Shown: positions 33,932 to 43,944 of the stretch, piece after piece
Numbering within the stretch: the stretch's first letter is position 1
How the letters are laid out: every line of letters begins with the position of its first letter
Assembly: GCF_033110285.1 (NCBI RefSeq)
Contig: NZ_CP136995.1
Span: 3,286,001 to 3,350,000, forward strand
DNA: 64,000 nt
Direction: 5' to 3'
Origin: Ottowia sp. SB7-C50
GTDB lineage: Bacteria; Pseudomonadota; Gammaproteobacteria; Burkholderiales; Burkholderiaceae_C
Program-made: the position numbers and the translations under genes
The notes under the pieces: generated by a model
The model's input: the letters and a program-made list of their open reading frames with translations, nothing else
What the model was told of the DNA's origin: nothing
Databases searched by the model: none

Positions 33932-34035
33932 CCCGGACGCGAAGGACGCAAAGGTTCCGCGAAGAACGCGAAAAAAACCTTTCTTGGCTGTTCCTTTTGC
34001 GTCCTTCGCGTGATCTTCGCGTCCTTCGCGTCCGG
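33932..34035. repeat. Long hairpin repeat, copy Q3
   Basis: Left arm CCGGACGCGAAGGACGCAAAGG, right arm CCTTCGCGTCCTTCGCGTCCGG, with a central TTCTTGGCTGTTCC loop region. It lies inside the homoprotocatechuate operon, between the hpaG2 stop and the hpaE start, where an RNA hairpin could change relative expression of the two halves. Confidence 0.85.
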
Positions 34036-34046
34036 CTGTTCCGTCT

Positions 34047-34827
34047 TCATTGGGTCGCAGCAACGATGGTGTTCTCCAGCGCGCCAATGCCTTCGATGGC
34101 GCACACCACGTGGCTGCCCACCGGGCAATCGACCACGCCATCGGGCGTGCCGGTCAGGATCAGGTCGCCGGGGTACAGCGTCATGAAACTGCTGAAGTAT
34201 TCGATCAGCGTCGGCACGTCGAACACCATGTCGCGGGTGTTGCCCTGCTGCGTGACCTGCCCGTTGACGGTGGTGTGCAGTGCCAGGTTCATCGGGTCGG
34301 GCACGTCGGCCGCATCGACCAGCCAGGGGCCGATGGGGGGTGCAGGTGTCGCGGTTCTTCACGCGCAGGTTGGGGCGGTACCAGTTTTCGAGGTAGTCGC
34401 GGATGGCGTAGTCGTTGGCGACGGTGTAGCCGCGCACGAAGTCATAGGCATCGTGCGCGTGCACGTGCTTCGCCTCGCGGCCAATGACCACGGCCAGCTC
34501 GCATTCGTAGTGCATGTTCTGCACGCCATCAGGGCGCACGGTGAAGGCGCGGTGGCCAAGCAGCGAAGCGGCGCCCTTGGCAAAGGCCAGCGGCTCCTCG
34601 GGCGGTTTGAAGGCCAGCTCCTTCGCATGGTCGGCGTAGTTGATGGCCAGCGCCAGCACGGTGCGCGGACGGTGCGGCGGTATGTCGGCCAGTGGCGGCA
34701 GCCAGATGACCTCGTCGAAGCTCAGGCGCTGGCCTTTGAAGGCGGGCGTTTGCAACTCCACTTGGCCGTCGCGCTCAATGGCGTGGTGCACGGCGCCGGC
34801 CCAGGCGATGCGGGCGTGCCTGCTCAT
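34047..34827 (-). CDS. hpaG2: HpaG C-terminal-type isomerase/decarboxylase, frameshifted
   Basis: A fumarylacetoacetate hydrolase-fold enzyme; the HpaG decarboxylase/isomerase produces 2-oxo-hept-4-ene-1,7-dioate. The first part has LALAINYADHAKELAFKPPEEPLAF and YECELAVVIGREAKHV; the second has FDVPTLIEYFSSFMTLYPGDLILTGTPDGV, the FAH metal/active-site signature. The frame breaks at six G residues (34335-34340) after NRDTCTP; removing one base restores IGPWLVDAADVPDPMNLAL and about 259 residues. Its start overlaps the stop of hpaG1 by four bases. Confidence 0.85.
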
Positions 34828-35531
34828 GCGGCCTCCTCGACCAAGGTGTTGACCAGCGGCGCAAAGCCCGGCGCGCTGACCTCGATGCGGTCACCCGCCT
34901 TGGCGCGCGGGCGCGTGCCGTCGTCCAGACAATCCGTGCCCAGCATCAGCACGTCGCCGGGTTGCAGCGTCATGAACGCCTCGACGTCGGCCAGCAGCGT
35001 GGCGGCGTCGCGCACCAGCGTGGACAGATCGACGGTCTGACGCAATTCGCCGTTGATGCGCACGGTGATCTTCAACGCGCCGACATCGCCCACCGCCGCC
35101 AGCGGCACGCACGCCGGGCCGCAGCCCAGAAAGCCGTCGCGGTTGCGGAACTTGATCGGTGGGCGGTAATAGCTGGCGTGCGGCAGACTCAGGTCGGCCA
35201 GCAGCACGACGCCAGCGATGACCTGCAAACCGGATGCTTCATTTTCGATAGCTGCCTGCGCTTGCCCTGACAGCGCAGGCGGCACAAAACGATCCGAATT
35301 CGCCTTCACCAGGCCCAGCGTCGCGCCCACCGCCACCTCGCCCGGCACGGCGATGGCCGCGCCATGGGCGGCAAAGGTGTTGGCCGTTTTCACGTACAGC
35401 ACGGGCGCCTGGGGCGGCGCCTTGTAGGGCGGCTCGGCCATCCGGGGCGCCCACAGCGCGTACTCGCGCTGGAAGTTGAGCAGGCTACCGTACACGGTGC
35501 CTTGCGGCAGCCAAGGAGGCGTAGCGTTCAT
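34824..35531 (-). CDS. hpaG1: HpaG N-terminal-type subunit (FAH fold)
   Basis: 235 residues, homologous to the N-terminal half of E. coli HpaG. YGSLLNFQREYALW, APVLYVKTANTFAAHG, VPGEVAVGATLGLV and MTLQPGDVLMLGTDCLDDGTRPRAKAGDRIEV are visible. In enterobacteria HpaG is one fused bifunctional chain; here the halves are separate, coupled genes. Residues about 84-98 (LSGQAQAAIENEASG) are encoded by the in-frame palindrome P2. The gene overlaps hpaR upstream and hpaG2 downstream by four bases each. Confidence 0.88.
   Translation of the reverse strand: MNATPPWLPQGTVYGSLLNFQREYALWAPRMAEPPYKAPPQAPVLYVKTANTFAAHGAAIAVPGEVAVGATLGLVKANSDRFVPPALSGQAQAAIENEASGLQVIAGVVLLADLSLPHASYYRPPIKFRNRDGFLGCGPACVPLAAVGDVGALKITVRINGELRQTVDLSTLVRDAATLLADVEAFMTLQPGDVLMLGTDCLDDGTRPRAKAGDRIEVSAPGFAPLVNTLVEEAA
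35236..35280. repeat. Interspersed palindrome, copy P2, in frame inside hpaG1
   Basis: GCTTCATTTTCGATAGCTGCC then TGCGCTTGCCCTGACAGCGCA. It matches the reverse complement of P1 closely. It is contained in the hpaG1 coding region without breaking the frame. Confidence 0.78.
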
Positions 35532-36007
35532 GTGGCGGTCTCCAAGGATTCGTCGGCGCAGACCTGTTCCTGCAGCGCAATCAACTCGTCCAGCAGGCGG
35601 TACAGCTGCGCCAGCTTGGTCTTGCCCAGGTGCGCTTCCAGGTCCAGGTAATCGGCCTCGATCGCCTGCGACAGCGCATCGGCCAGCGCCAGCCCGGCGG
35701 CGGTGGCGCTGACGACGCTGCGGCGCGCGTCTTCGCCGCTGCGCTGGCGCGTGATGAGGCCGTCGCGCTCCATGCGCGCCAGCATCCCGGTTAGGCTGGG
35801 GCCCAGGATGAAGGCCTGCTGCGCCACGCGGCCCGTCTCCAGCCCGCCCTCGGCGGCGTGCTCGGCCAGCACGCGCAGCACGCGCCATTGCTGGTCCGAC
35901 AGACTGTGCTCACGCAAGGTCGGGCGCCGGTGCTGCATCACGGCCTCGCGCGCCTGCAGCAACAGCAGCGGCAGGTTGCGGTGGGTGAAGGGGCTGCGTC
36001 GTGGCAT
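35528..36007 (-). CDS. hpaR: MarR family repressor of homoprotocatechuate degradation
   Basis: 159 residues with the MarR winged helix: SDQQWRVLRVLAEHAAEGGLETGRVAQQAFILGPSLTGMLARMERDGLITRQRSGEDARRS. The N-terminus RNLPLLLLQAREAVMQHRRP is typical of HpaR. HpaR represses hpa genes until aromatic acid is present. It is the first gene of the minus-strand operon and overlaps hpaG1 by four bases. A perfect palindrome covers its start codon, which predicts autoregulation by steric block. Confidence 0.93.
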   Translation of the reverse strand: MPRRSPFTHRNLPLLLLQAREAVMQHRRPTLREHSLSDQQWRVLRVLAEHAAEGGLETGRVAQQAFILGPSLTGMLARMERDGLITRQRSGEDARRSVVSATAAGLALADALSQAIEADYLDLEAHLGKTKLAQLYRLLDELIALQEQVCADESLETAT

Positions 36008-36029
36008 TTATTTAATGTATTAAATAAAT
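36006..36029. promoter_or_regulatory. Predicted HpaR operator, perfect palindrome
   Basis: Two 11-bp arms, ATTTATTTAAT and its exact complement ATTAAATAAAT, flank a central GT. It is very AT-rich in GC-rich surroundings and overlaps the hpaR start codon. A MarR-type dimer would bind such a site; HpaR is the obvious candidate. It lies between hpaR and the divergent nitronate monooxygenase gene, so it might affect both. Confidence 0.85.
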
Positions 36030-36101
36030 CGGCGGAGCGCAAGTGTTTTCGACAAAAACCGCGTGGCGCGCAGGTCAAGCGCGGCCTGCCAGAATCGGCG
36101 C

Positions 36102-37151
36102 ATGACCTCCTTGTCCACCGTGCTCGGCACCGCGTTGCCACTCATCCAGGCGCCCATGGCGGGCGTGCAGGGCAGCGCGCTGGCGCTGGCCGTCGGGCGG
36201 GCCGGGGCGCTCGGCTCGCTGCCCTGCGCCATGCTGTCCGCGCAGCAGCTGCGCGACGAACTGGCGCTGCTGGCCGCCAGCGGCCTGCCCTACAACGTCA
36301 ACTTCTTCTGCCACACGTCGCCCGCGCCCGATGCGGCGCGCGAGGCCGCCTGGCGCGCCGCGCTGGCGCCCTACTACGCCGAACTGGGCCTGGACATCGA
36401 CAGCGTGCCCGCCGGGCCAGGGCGCGTGCCCTTCAGCGCCGAAGCGGCCGATCTGCTGGCCGAATTCAAGCCGCCGGTGCTGAGTTTTCACTTCGGCCTG
36501 CCGGCGCCCGAGTTGCTGGCGCGCGCCAAGGCTTGGGGCGCTTTCGTGCTGTCGTCGGCCACCACCGTGCGCGAGGCGCTATGGCTTGAGGAGCACGGCG
36601 CCGACGCCATCATCGCCCAGGGGCTGGAAGCCGGCGGCCACCGCGGCCACTTTTTGAGCGACGACCTGAGCGAGCAGCTGGGCACCTTCGCGCTGCTGCC
36701 GCAAGTGGTGGCCGCCGTGCGCGTACCGGTGATCGCCGCCGGCGGCATCGCGGACGCGGCGGGCGTGCGCGCGGCCATGGCGCTGGGCGCAGCCGGCGTG
36801 CAGGTGGGCACCGCCTACCTGTGCGCCGACGAGGCGACGACCACGCCGCTGCACCGCGCCGCGCTGCAAAGCGAGGCGGCGCGCCACACGGCTGTCACCA
36901 ACTGCTTCACCGGCCGCCCGGCGCGCGGCATCGTCAACCGGGTGGTGCGCGAGCAGGGGCCGATCAGCGCCGCCGCGCCGGCGTTTCCGCTGGCCACCGC
37001 CGCCATGGCGCCCCTGCGCGCTGCCGCCGAAAAAGCGGGGCGCACCGACTTCACGCCCTTGTGGAGCGGCCAGAACGCCAGCGGCTGCCGCCCCTTGCCG
37101 GCGGCGGAGATCACGCGCGCGCTGGCGCGGGGCTTCACCCCATCAGCCTGA
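36102..37151 (+). CDS. Nitronate monooxygenase family FMN enzyme
   Basis: A 349-residue TIM-barrel flavoprotein (NMO/2-nitropropane dioxygenase family) that oxidises alkyl nitronates such as propionate-3-nitronate. LIQAPMAGVQGSALALAVGRAGALGSLPCAML, YNVNFFCHTSP, VLSFHFGLP, GADAIIAQGLEAGGHRGHF and VPVIAAGGIADAAGVRAAMALGAAGVQVGTAYL are clear. ATG 36102 is supported by the family N-terminus. Its last nine bases overlap the end of the convergent LysR gene. Confidence 0.92.
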   Translation: MTSLSTVLGTALPLIQAPMAGVQGSALALAVGRAGALGSLPCAMLSAQQLRDELALLAASGLPYNVNFFCHTSPAPDAAREAAWRAALAPYYAELGLDIDSVPAGPGRVPFSAEAADLLAEFKPPVLSFHFGLPAPELLARAKAWGAFVLSSATTVREALWLEEHGADAIIAQGLEAGGHRGHFLSDDLSEQLGTFALLPQVVAAVRVPVIAAGGIADAAGVRAAMALGAAGVQVGTAYLCADEATTTPLHRAALQSEAARHTAVTNCFTGRPARGIVNRVVREQGPISAAAPAFPLATAAMAPLRAAAEKAGRTDFTPLWSGQNASGCRPLPAAEITRALARGFTPSA

Positions 37152-38090
37152 CGTGCCGGCACGCGCCGTGTAGGCCGCCACCGCCTCGGCGGTCTGGCGG
37201 CGCGTTTCATCGACCAGCCAATCCAGAAACACCCGCGTGCGCTGCGGGATGAACTTGCGCGTGGGCACCGCCGCGTACATGGAGAGGCGCCCGGTGATCC
37301 AGGGCGCCAGCACGCGCACCAGTTCGCCGCGCACCAGGTAGGGCGCCATCAGGTCAAGCGAGGCCGAGGTGATGCCCGCGCTGTCGAGCGTGGCGCGCAC
37401 CAGCGTGTCGCTGTGGTTGGCCACCAGCAGCGGGGTGATGGCCACGTCCAGCGGTTCGTCGGGCCCTTCAGGGCACCACATGCGCCACACGGCCGGGTCG
37501 CTGTCGGGCTGGGCCAGGCGCAGGCAGGCGTGCTGGGCCAGGTCGGCCGGCTGCGTCAACGGTGGGGCGTGCTTCAGGTAGCGCGGCGTGGCGACCAGCA
37601 CCGCCTCGGCGTCGACCACCTTGCGCGCCACCACGTCGGGGCCGGGGCGCGCGGTGCCGCTGAACAGGGTGATGTCGTGGTCCTCGACCGGCGGCTCGTG
37701 GCGCGATTCCACCGTCAGGTCGATGGCGATGCCGGGATAGCGCGCGTGAAAGCCGGCGATGCGCGGCGCAATCACGTGGCTGGCCAGCACCGGCGGCGCG
37801 TGCAGGCGCAGCGTGCCGGCCAACTCGGCCGTGTGGGCGCTGGCCAGTTGCTCGGCCTCGTCGATGTCGCGCAGGATGGTGCGCACGCGCAGCAAATAGG
37901 CCTCGCCGGCCTCGGTCAGCGCCTGGCGGCGCGTGGTGCGCTGCAGCAGGCGCGTGCCCAGGTGCGCCTCCAGCCCGGCCATCAGCCGCGTCACCACCGG
38001 CGGCGACAAATCCAGCGCCCGCGCCGCGCCGGCCAGGCTGCCTTCATCCACCACACGCTCGAACACCCGCATGGAAAGCAAACGGTCCAT
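37143..38090 (-). CDS. LysR family transcriptional regulator
   Basis: 315 residues. Winged helix at residues 1-60 ([56 protein letters not shown] split into its parts), followed by an effector domain with [29 protein letters not shown]. It is divergent from wrbA and probably controls that gene, as is common for LysR regulators beside quinone reductase genes. Confidence 0.9.
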   Translation of the reverse strand: MDRLLSMRVFERVVDEGSLAGAARALDLSPPVVTRLMAGLEAHLGTRLLQRTTRRQALTEAGEAYLLRVRTILRDIDEAEQLASAHTAELAGTLRLHAPPVLASHVIAPRIAGFHARYPGIAIDLTVESRHEPPVEDHDITLFSGTARPGPDVVARKVVDAEAVLVATPRYLKHAPPLTQPADLAQHACLRLAQPDSDPAVWRMWCPEGPDEPLDVAITPLLVANHSDTLVRATLDSAGITSASLDLMAPYLVRGELVRVLAPWITGRLSMYAAVPTRKFIPQRTRVFLDWLVDETRRQTAEAVAAYTARAGTSG

Positions 38091-38132
38091 TGCATCCTCC
38101 TGATGGTTTTCAGATCGACGGGGGCGGCAAAG

Positions 38133-38159
38133 ATTATTCCAGTTTCAGCAATAGATAAT
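38133..38159. promoter_or_regulatory. Candidate LysR-type operator between regulator and wrbA
   Basis: ATTAT and ATAAT half-sites face each other with 17 nt between in an AT-rich patch of the LysR/wrbA divergent region. Position fits a LysR recognition site, but the T-N11-A core is not clear. Confidence 0.35.
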
Positions 38160-38258
38160 TGTTTTTCAGCCCCTTTTACCGCGTTTTATGGAAGGGTAAA
38201 GTGCCCACACCGGCGCCAACGCCGACCGTTCAACCCCCTTCATTTCAGGAGCTTCTTC

Positions 38259-38858
38259 ATGTCCAAAGTCCTCGTCCTCTACTACTCCAGCTACGGCCAC
38301 CTGGAGACCATGGCCAACGCCGTGGCCGAAGGCGCCCGCTCTGCCGGCGCCACGGTGGACGTCAAGCGCGTGCCCGAAACCGTGCCGCAGGACATCGCCA
38401 AGGGCGCGCACTTCAAGCTCGACCAGGCCGCGCCCATCGCCACCGTGGCCGAGCTGGAGCACTACGACGCCATCATCGTCGGCGCGCCCACGCGCTTTGG
38501 CCGCATGCCGGCGCAGATGGCGTCCTTTCTCGACGCGGCCGGCGGCCTGTGGGCGCGTGGCGCGCTCAACGGCAAGGTGGGCGGCGCCTTCACCTCCACC
38601 GCCACGCAGCACGGCGGCCAGGAAGTGACGCTGTTTTCCATCATCACCAACCTGCTGCACTTCGGCATGACCATCGTCGGCCTGCCCTACAGCTACCAGG
38701 CGCAGATGACGCTGGACGAGATCGCCGGCGGCAGCCCCTACGGCGCCACCACCATCGCCGGCGGCCAGGGCCAGCGCCAGCCGAGCGTGATCGAGCTGGA
38801 CGGCGCGCGCTTTCAGGGCAAGCTGATCGCCGAGACGGCGAACAAGCTGTTCGGCTGA
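38259..38858 (+). CDS. wrbA: NAD(P)H:quinone oxidoreductase, WrbA type IV
   Basis: A 199-residue flavodoxin-fold FMN enzyme that reduces quinones by two electrons. [100 protein letters not shown], and [12 protein letters not shown] are standard WrbA blocks. CAGGAG lies 8-13 nt before ATG 38259. Divergent from a LysR regulator. The 126 nt after it hold nothing recognised. Confidence 0.95.
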   Translation: MSKVLVLYYSSYGHLETMANAVAEGARSAGATVDVKRVPETVPQDIAKGAHFKLDQAAPIATVAELEHYDAIIVGAPTRFGRMPAQMASFLDAAGGLWARGALNGKVGGAFTSTATQHGGQEVTLFSIITNLLHFGMTIVGLPYSYQAQMTLDEIAGGSPYGATTIAGGQGQRQPSVIELDGARFQGKLIAETANKLFG

Positions 38859-38984
38859 CGCCCGGCGCGCCGACGGGCAATGGCCGACTTCAGCCTGCGG
38901 TGCAGCGGTCGGGGGGCCAGCCCCGCCCGCGTGCGCTGGCGCAGGGCTTTGACGCGCGGTCGGCTTGGACGCCTCGCGCGGCGC

Positions 38985-39422
38985 TCAATACCGCGTCGGC
39001 ACGAAATCCTGCGGCGAGCCGGCGTCTTCCCACGCGATGAAGTTGCGCAGCACACGGCAGGCCGATTGCTGCGCCGGGGTCAGCCGGGCCAGCTGGCCGT
39101 CGCCCGGCACCTCCATGCGCTGACCGCGCCAGTCGCTGGCGGTGCCGAGCGACCAGGACGGGAACGCGGCCTGGGGCACGTCTTCTTCATACAGCGTCAG
39201 CAGATGGACGTGCAACGGGCAGCCCCGCACGCGCGCCATCACCTCCGCCATGCCCGCGGCCGGCCCTTCGATCAGCTGGCAGAAGCGCCCGCCGCTGTAC
39301 AGCAGCACGCCGCTGATGCCGTGCGTCAGGTTGAATTCGCGCGACGATTGGTACAGCTCGTCCAGCCGTTGCAGGTCGAAGGCGGGGGTGGCCGTGCTGA
39401 CATAGCACCATGAGAGATTCAT
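38985..39422 (-). CDS. Short BLUF blue-light photoreceptor
   Basis: 145 residues, one BLUF domain (FAD-binding blue-light sensor) with a short C-terminal helix region and no output domain. Key residues are in place: Tyr7 in WCYVSTA, Asn31 in SREFNLTHGISGVLLY and Gln49 in RFCQLIEG. A tryptophan occurs in FPSWSLG. Stand-alone BLUF proteins act through partner proteins; none is obvious here. It lies 3' of an MFS gene on the same strand (gap 49 nt), which might be co-transcribed. Confidence 0.88.
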   Translation of the reverse strand: MNLSWCYVSTATPAFDLQRLDELYQSSREFNLTHGISGVLLYSGGRFCQLIEGPAAGMAEVMARVRGCPLHVHLLTLYEEDVPQAAFPSWSLGTASDWRGQRMEVPGDGQLARLTPAQQSACRVLRNFIAWEDAGSPQDFVPTRY

Positions 39423-39471
39423 GCATCGCCTCCGCTCAGCAAGGGCAGCGCCGGGTTCCTGTGGCGCAGTT

Positions 39472-40704
39472 TCATACCGCCTGCCCTTTCGTCTCGCGCC
39501 CCAGCAGCGCCACGGCCAGCGCCCCGACGGCGATGGTGACCGCAAACAGCGCAAAGATCGCGCCGGTGGCCCAGCCCTGCGCGCCCAGGAACGGGATCGC
39601 CAGCGGGCCCAGGATGCCGCCAATGCGGCCCACGCCCGCGGCCGTGCCCACGCCGCTGGCGCGGATCGGGGCCGGGTAGTTCTCGGGCGAATAGGCGTAC
39701 AGCGCGCCCCACGCGCCCAGGTTGAAGAACGACAGCAGCGCGCCGAACAGCAGCAGCGAGCCTTCGGTCGTCGCATTGCCAAAGGCCCAGGCGCTGGCCG
39801 CCGTGCCCAGCAGGTACACCACCAGCACGAACTTGCGGCCCGCGCGCTCGATCAGCCAGGCGGCGGTGAAGTAGCCCGGCAACTGCGCCAGCGTCATCAT
39901 CAGCACGTATTCAAAGCTCTTGATCAGCGCAAAGCCCTTGCCGACCATCACGCTGGGCAGCCACAGGAACATGCCGTAGTACGAGAACACCACGGTGAAC
40001 CACAGGATCCACAGCATCAGCGTGTTGCGGCTGTGCTCGGCGGCCCACAGTCGCGCCAGGCGCGCCGACCACGGCAGGCCGGCCGACGGCGGCGCGGTGG
40101 GCTTGTCGTCGGGCAGCTTGCGGCGCAGGTACAGCGCATAGAAGGCCGGCAGCGCACCCAGGATCAGCGCCACGCGCCAGCCCATGTCCTTGTCGAACAG
40201 CGGCATGACGAAGTAGGCGATCAGCGCCGCCAGGATCCAGCCCAGCGCCCAGAAGCTTTCCAGCAGCACCACGATGCGCCCGCGCTCGTGCGCCGGCACG
40301 CGCTCGGACACGTAGGTGCTGGCCACCGGCAGTTCGCCGCCCAGGCCCATGCCGATGAAAAAGCGCAGCACCATCAGCACCGCCAGCGTGGTGGCAAAGG
40401 CCGACAGCCCGCTGGCGATGGCGAACAGCAGCAGCGTGATGACGAACACGTGCTTGCGGCCGATTCGGTCGGCCATCATGCCGAACATGATGGCGCCGAC
40501 CGCCATGCCGATGGAGTTGATGGCACCGATCCAGCCCATCTGCCCCGGCGTCAGGCCCCAGTCGGCCTTGAGCGCCGCGAGGATGAAGGACAGCAGGCCG
40601 ACGTCCATGGCGTCGAACATCCAGCCCAGCCCGGATGTGACGAGCAGGCGGTTGCGCGAAACGGGCGGCTGACCGGAAACGGCGGTGGCGGGCACGCTGG
40701 ACAT
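39472..40704 (-). CDS. MFS carrier of the metabolite:H+ symporter type
   Basis: A 410-residue twelve-helix major facilitator. GWMFDAMDVGLLSFILAAL in helix 1, MMADRIGRKHVFVITLL after helix 2, FFIGMGLGGELPVASTYVSE and AWLIERAGRKFVLVVYLLG are typical of the NiaP/SV2-like and aromatic-acid symporter groups. ATG 40704 is chosen because the upstream frame lacks a membrane pattern. Substrate is uncertain (nicotinate, aromatic acid or other organic acid). Divergent from radA. Confidence 0.87.
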   Translation of the reverse strand: MSSVPATAVSGQPPVSRNRLLVTSGLGWMFDAMDVGLLSFILAALKADWGLTPGQMGWIGAINSIGMAVGAIMFGMMADRIGRKHVFVITLLLFAIASGLSAFATTLAVLMVLRFFIGMGLGGELPVASTYVSERVPAHERGRIVVLLESFWALGWILAALIAYFVMPLFDKDMGWRVALILGALPAFYALYLRRKLPDDKPTAPPSAGLPWSARLARLWAAEHSRNTLMLWILWFTVVFSYYGMFLWLPSVMVGKGFALIKSFEYVLMMTLAQLPGYFTAAWLIERAGRKFVLVVYLLGTAASAWAFGNATTEGSLLLFGALLSFFNLGAWGALYAYSPENYPAPIRASGVGTAAGVGRIGGILGPLAIPFLGAQGWATGAIFALFAVTIAVGALAVALLGRETKGQAV

Positions 40705-40828
40705 GGGCTCGATCCTCGGGTCAATAAACACAAAAGGTGGCGCATGGTAGCGGTTTGGCGCTGCCACGGCACCCTCAACCGTTGACGCGGCCGGTCGGTT
40801 GACGCGCGCCGCCAGATAGGATCGGGCT

Positions 40829-42221
<1,393 letters not shown>

Positions 42222-42246
42222 CGCCGCCACACGCGACAATCGCCCC

Positions 42247-42666
42247 ATGACCTGGCAACGCATTCTCACTCTCTTGGCGGCCATTGCACTGGGCGCGGGC
42301 GCCTGGCGCGCCGGCGGCTGGTCGGGGCTGGCCCTGCTCGGCAGCGCACTGGTCCTGTGGTTCATGCTGTACTACACGCGCCTCATCAACGTGATGAAGC
42401 GCGCGGCCGACCAGCCGATCGGCTATGTCGGCAGCGCGGTCATGCTCAACGCCAAGCTGAAGAAAGGCCAGGCGTTGCTGCACGTGGTGGCGCTCACCCG
42501 GTCGCTGGGCGAACGCCTGTCGCCCGAAGGTACGCAGCCCGAGCGCTACCGCTGGACCGACCCGGGCGCATCGTCCGTGACGGCCGAATTCGACGGTGGC
42601 AAGCTGACGGGCTGGCAGCTGGATCGGCCCGCCGCGCCAGCGCCAGCGCCCGGCGGCGAGGCATAA
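42247..42666 (+). CDS. Small membrane protein of unknown function
   Basis: 139 residues. Two hydrophobic segments at about 5-20 and 28-45 (LALLGSALVLWFMLYYTRLI) are followed by a soluble part beginning MKRAADQPIGYVGSAVMLNAKLKKGQALLHVVALTRSLGERL and an Ala/Pro-rich end. It has the pattern of a Burkholderiales-restricted protein seen after radA; no function known to me. It starts 25 bases after radA, so co-transcription is likely. Confidence 0.78.
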   Translation: MTWQRILTLLAAIALGAGAWRAGGWSGLALLGSALVLWFMLYYTRLINVMKRAADQPIGYVGSAVMLNAKLKKGQALLHVVALTRSLGERLSPEGTQPERYRWTDPGASSVTAEFDGGKLTGWQLDRPAAPAPAPGGEA

Positions 42667-42750
42667 AATCCATGCCTTGCGCCCGCGCCGGGCGGGCTGC
42701 GGCCTGACCCGGGCACCCTTCCTGTCCACCGCTGACTTCCAGGAACCTTC

Positions 42751-43690
42751 ATGAGCACTGCCCCCCCTTTCCATGGCCGACCGCGACGGCAAGATCTGGC
42801 TCGACGGCCAGCTGGTCGACTGGCGCGACGCGAAGATCCACGTGCTGACGCACACGCTGCACTACGGCTGCGGCGCGTTCGAGGGCGTGCGTGCCTACAA
42901 CACCGTCAACGGCACCGCCATCTTCCGCCTGCAGGAACACACGCAGCGCCTGTTCAACAGCGCCAAGATCCTGCGCATGAAGATGCCCTTCACGCAGGAC
43001 GAAGTGAATGAGGCGCAGAAGGAAGTGGTGCGCGCCAACCAGCTGGAAAGCTGCTACATCCGCCCGCTGGTGTGGATCGGCTCCGAAAAGCTGGGCGTCA
43101 GCCCCAAGGGCAACACCATCCACGTGATGGCGGCCGCCTGGGCCTGGGGCGCGTACCTGGGCGAAGAAGGGCTGAAGCGCGGCATTCGCGTCAAGACCAG
43201 CAGCTACACGCGCCACCACGTCAACATCACCATGACGCAGGCCAAGGCGGTCAGCAACTACAGCAACTCGATCCTGGCCAACATGGAAGCGCTGGACGAC
43301 GGCTACGACGAGGCGCTGCTGCTCGACTCGGCCGGCTTCGTCAGCGAAGGCGCGGGCGAAAACGTGTTCCTCATCAAGGACGGCGTGGTCTACACGCCCG
43401 ACCTGTCGGCCGGCGCGCTGAACGGCATCACCCGCAACACGGTGCTGCACATCTGCAAGGACCTGGGGATCGAGCTGGTGCAAAAGCGCATCACGCGCGA
43501 CGAGTGCTACATCGCCGACGAGATGTTCTTCACCGGCACCGCGGCCGAGGTGACGCCGATCCGCGAACTGGACCGCGTGCAGATCGGCGAAGGCCAGCGC
43601 GGCCCGGTCACCGAAAAGATCCAGAGCGCCTTCTTCGACATCGTGAACGGCCGCAACCCCAAATACGCTTCGTGGCTCACCAAGGTCTGA
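42751..43690 (+). CDS. ilvE: Branched-chain amino acid aminotransferase, frameshift near the start
   Basis: A PLP enzyme interconverting Leu/Ile/Val and their 2-oxo acids, about 312 residues. HVLTHTLHYGCGAFEGVRAYNT, ITMTQAKAVSNYSNSILANMEALDDGYDEALLLDSAGFVSEGAGENVFLIKDG (the Lys in QAKAVSNY binds PLP) and DEMFFTGTAAEVTPIRELD are diagnostic. A start at ATG 42751, preceded by AGGAACC, runs out of frame at seven C residues (42761-42767). One base fewer gives MSTAPLSMADRDGK. If the sequence is correct, ATG 42773 would be the start. Confidence 0.93.
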
Positions 43691-43710
43691 GCGGCACAGG
43701 AGAACATGGC

Positions 43711-43920
43711 ATGACTACGCAAGCACAAGCGGTCGAACTGCTGGCCAAGGACTTGACGCCCAACGGTGAAACCTACTGCCCCAACCCCAAGGCGGGCATG
43801 AAGATCTGGAACACGCACCCGCGCGTGTTTCTCGACCTGTCGCACGGCCAAGCCAAGTGCCCGTACTGCGGCACCGTGTACCAGTTGAAAGCGGGCGAGG
43901 CGCTGGGCCACGCCCACTGA
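43711..43920 (+). CDS. CHCC-type zinc-finger domain protein
   Basis: 69 residues with the zf-CHCC pattern: a Cys in ETYCPNP, His in NTHPRVFLDL, and CPYCGTVYQL near the end. Related domains occur in the mitochondrial NDUFS6 subunit; in Burkholderiales this small protein regularly follows ilvE and its role is unknown. GCACAGGAGAACATGGC gives a Shine-Dalgarno site just upstream. Twenty bases after ilvE, so probably one transcript. Confidence 0.88.
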   Translation: MTTQAQAVELLAKDLTPNGETYCPNPKAGMKIWNTHPRVFLDLSHGQAKCPYCGTVYQLKAGEALGHAH

Positions 43921-43944
43921 CCTGACTGAAACGCGCGGGCCGCG

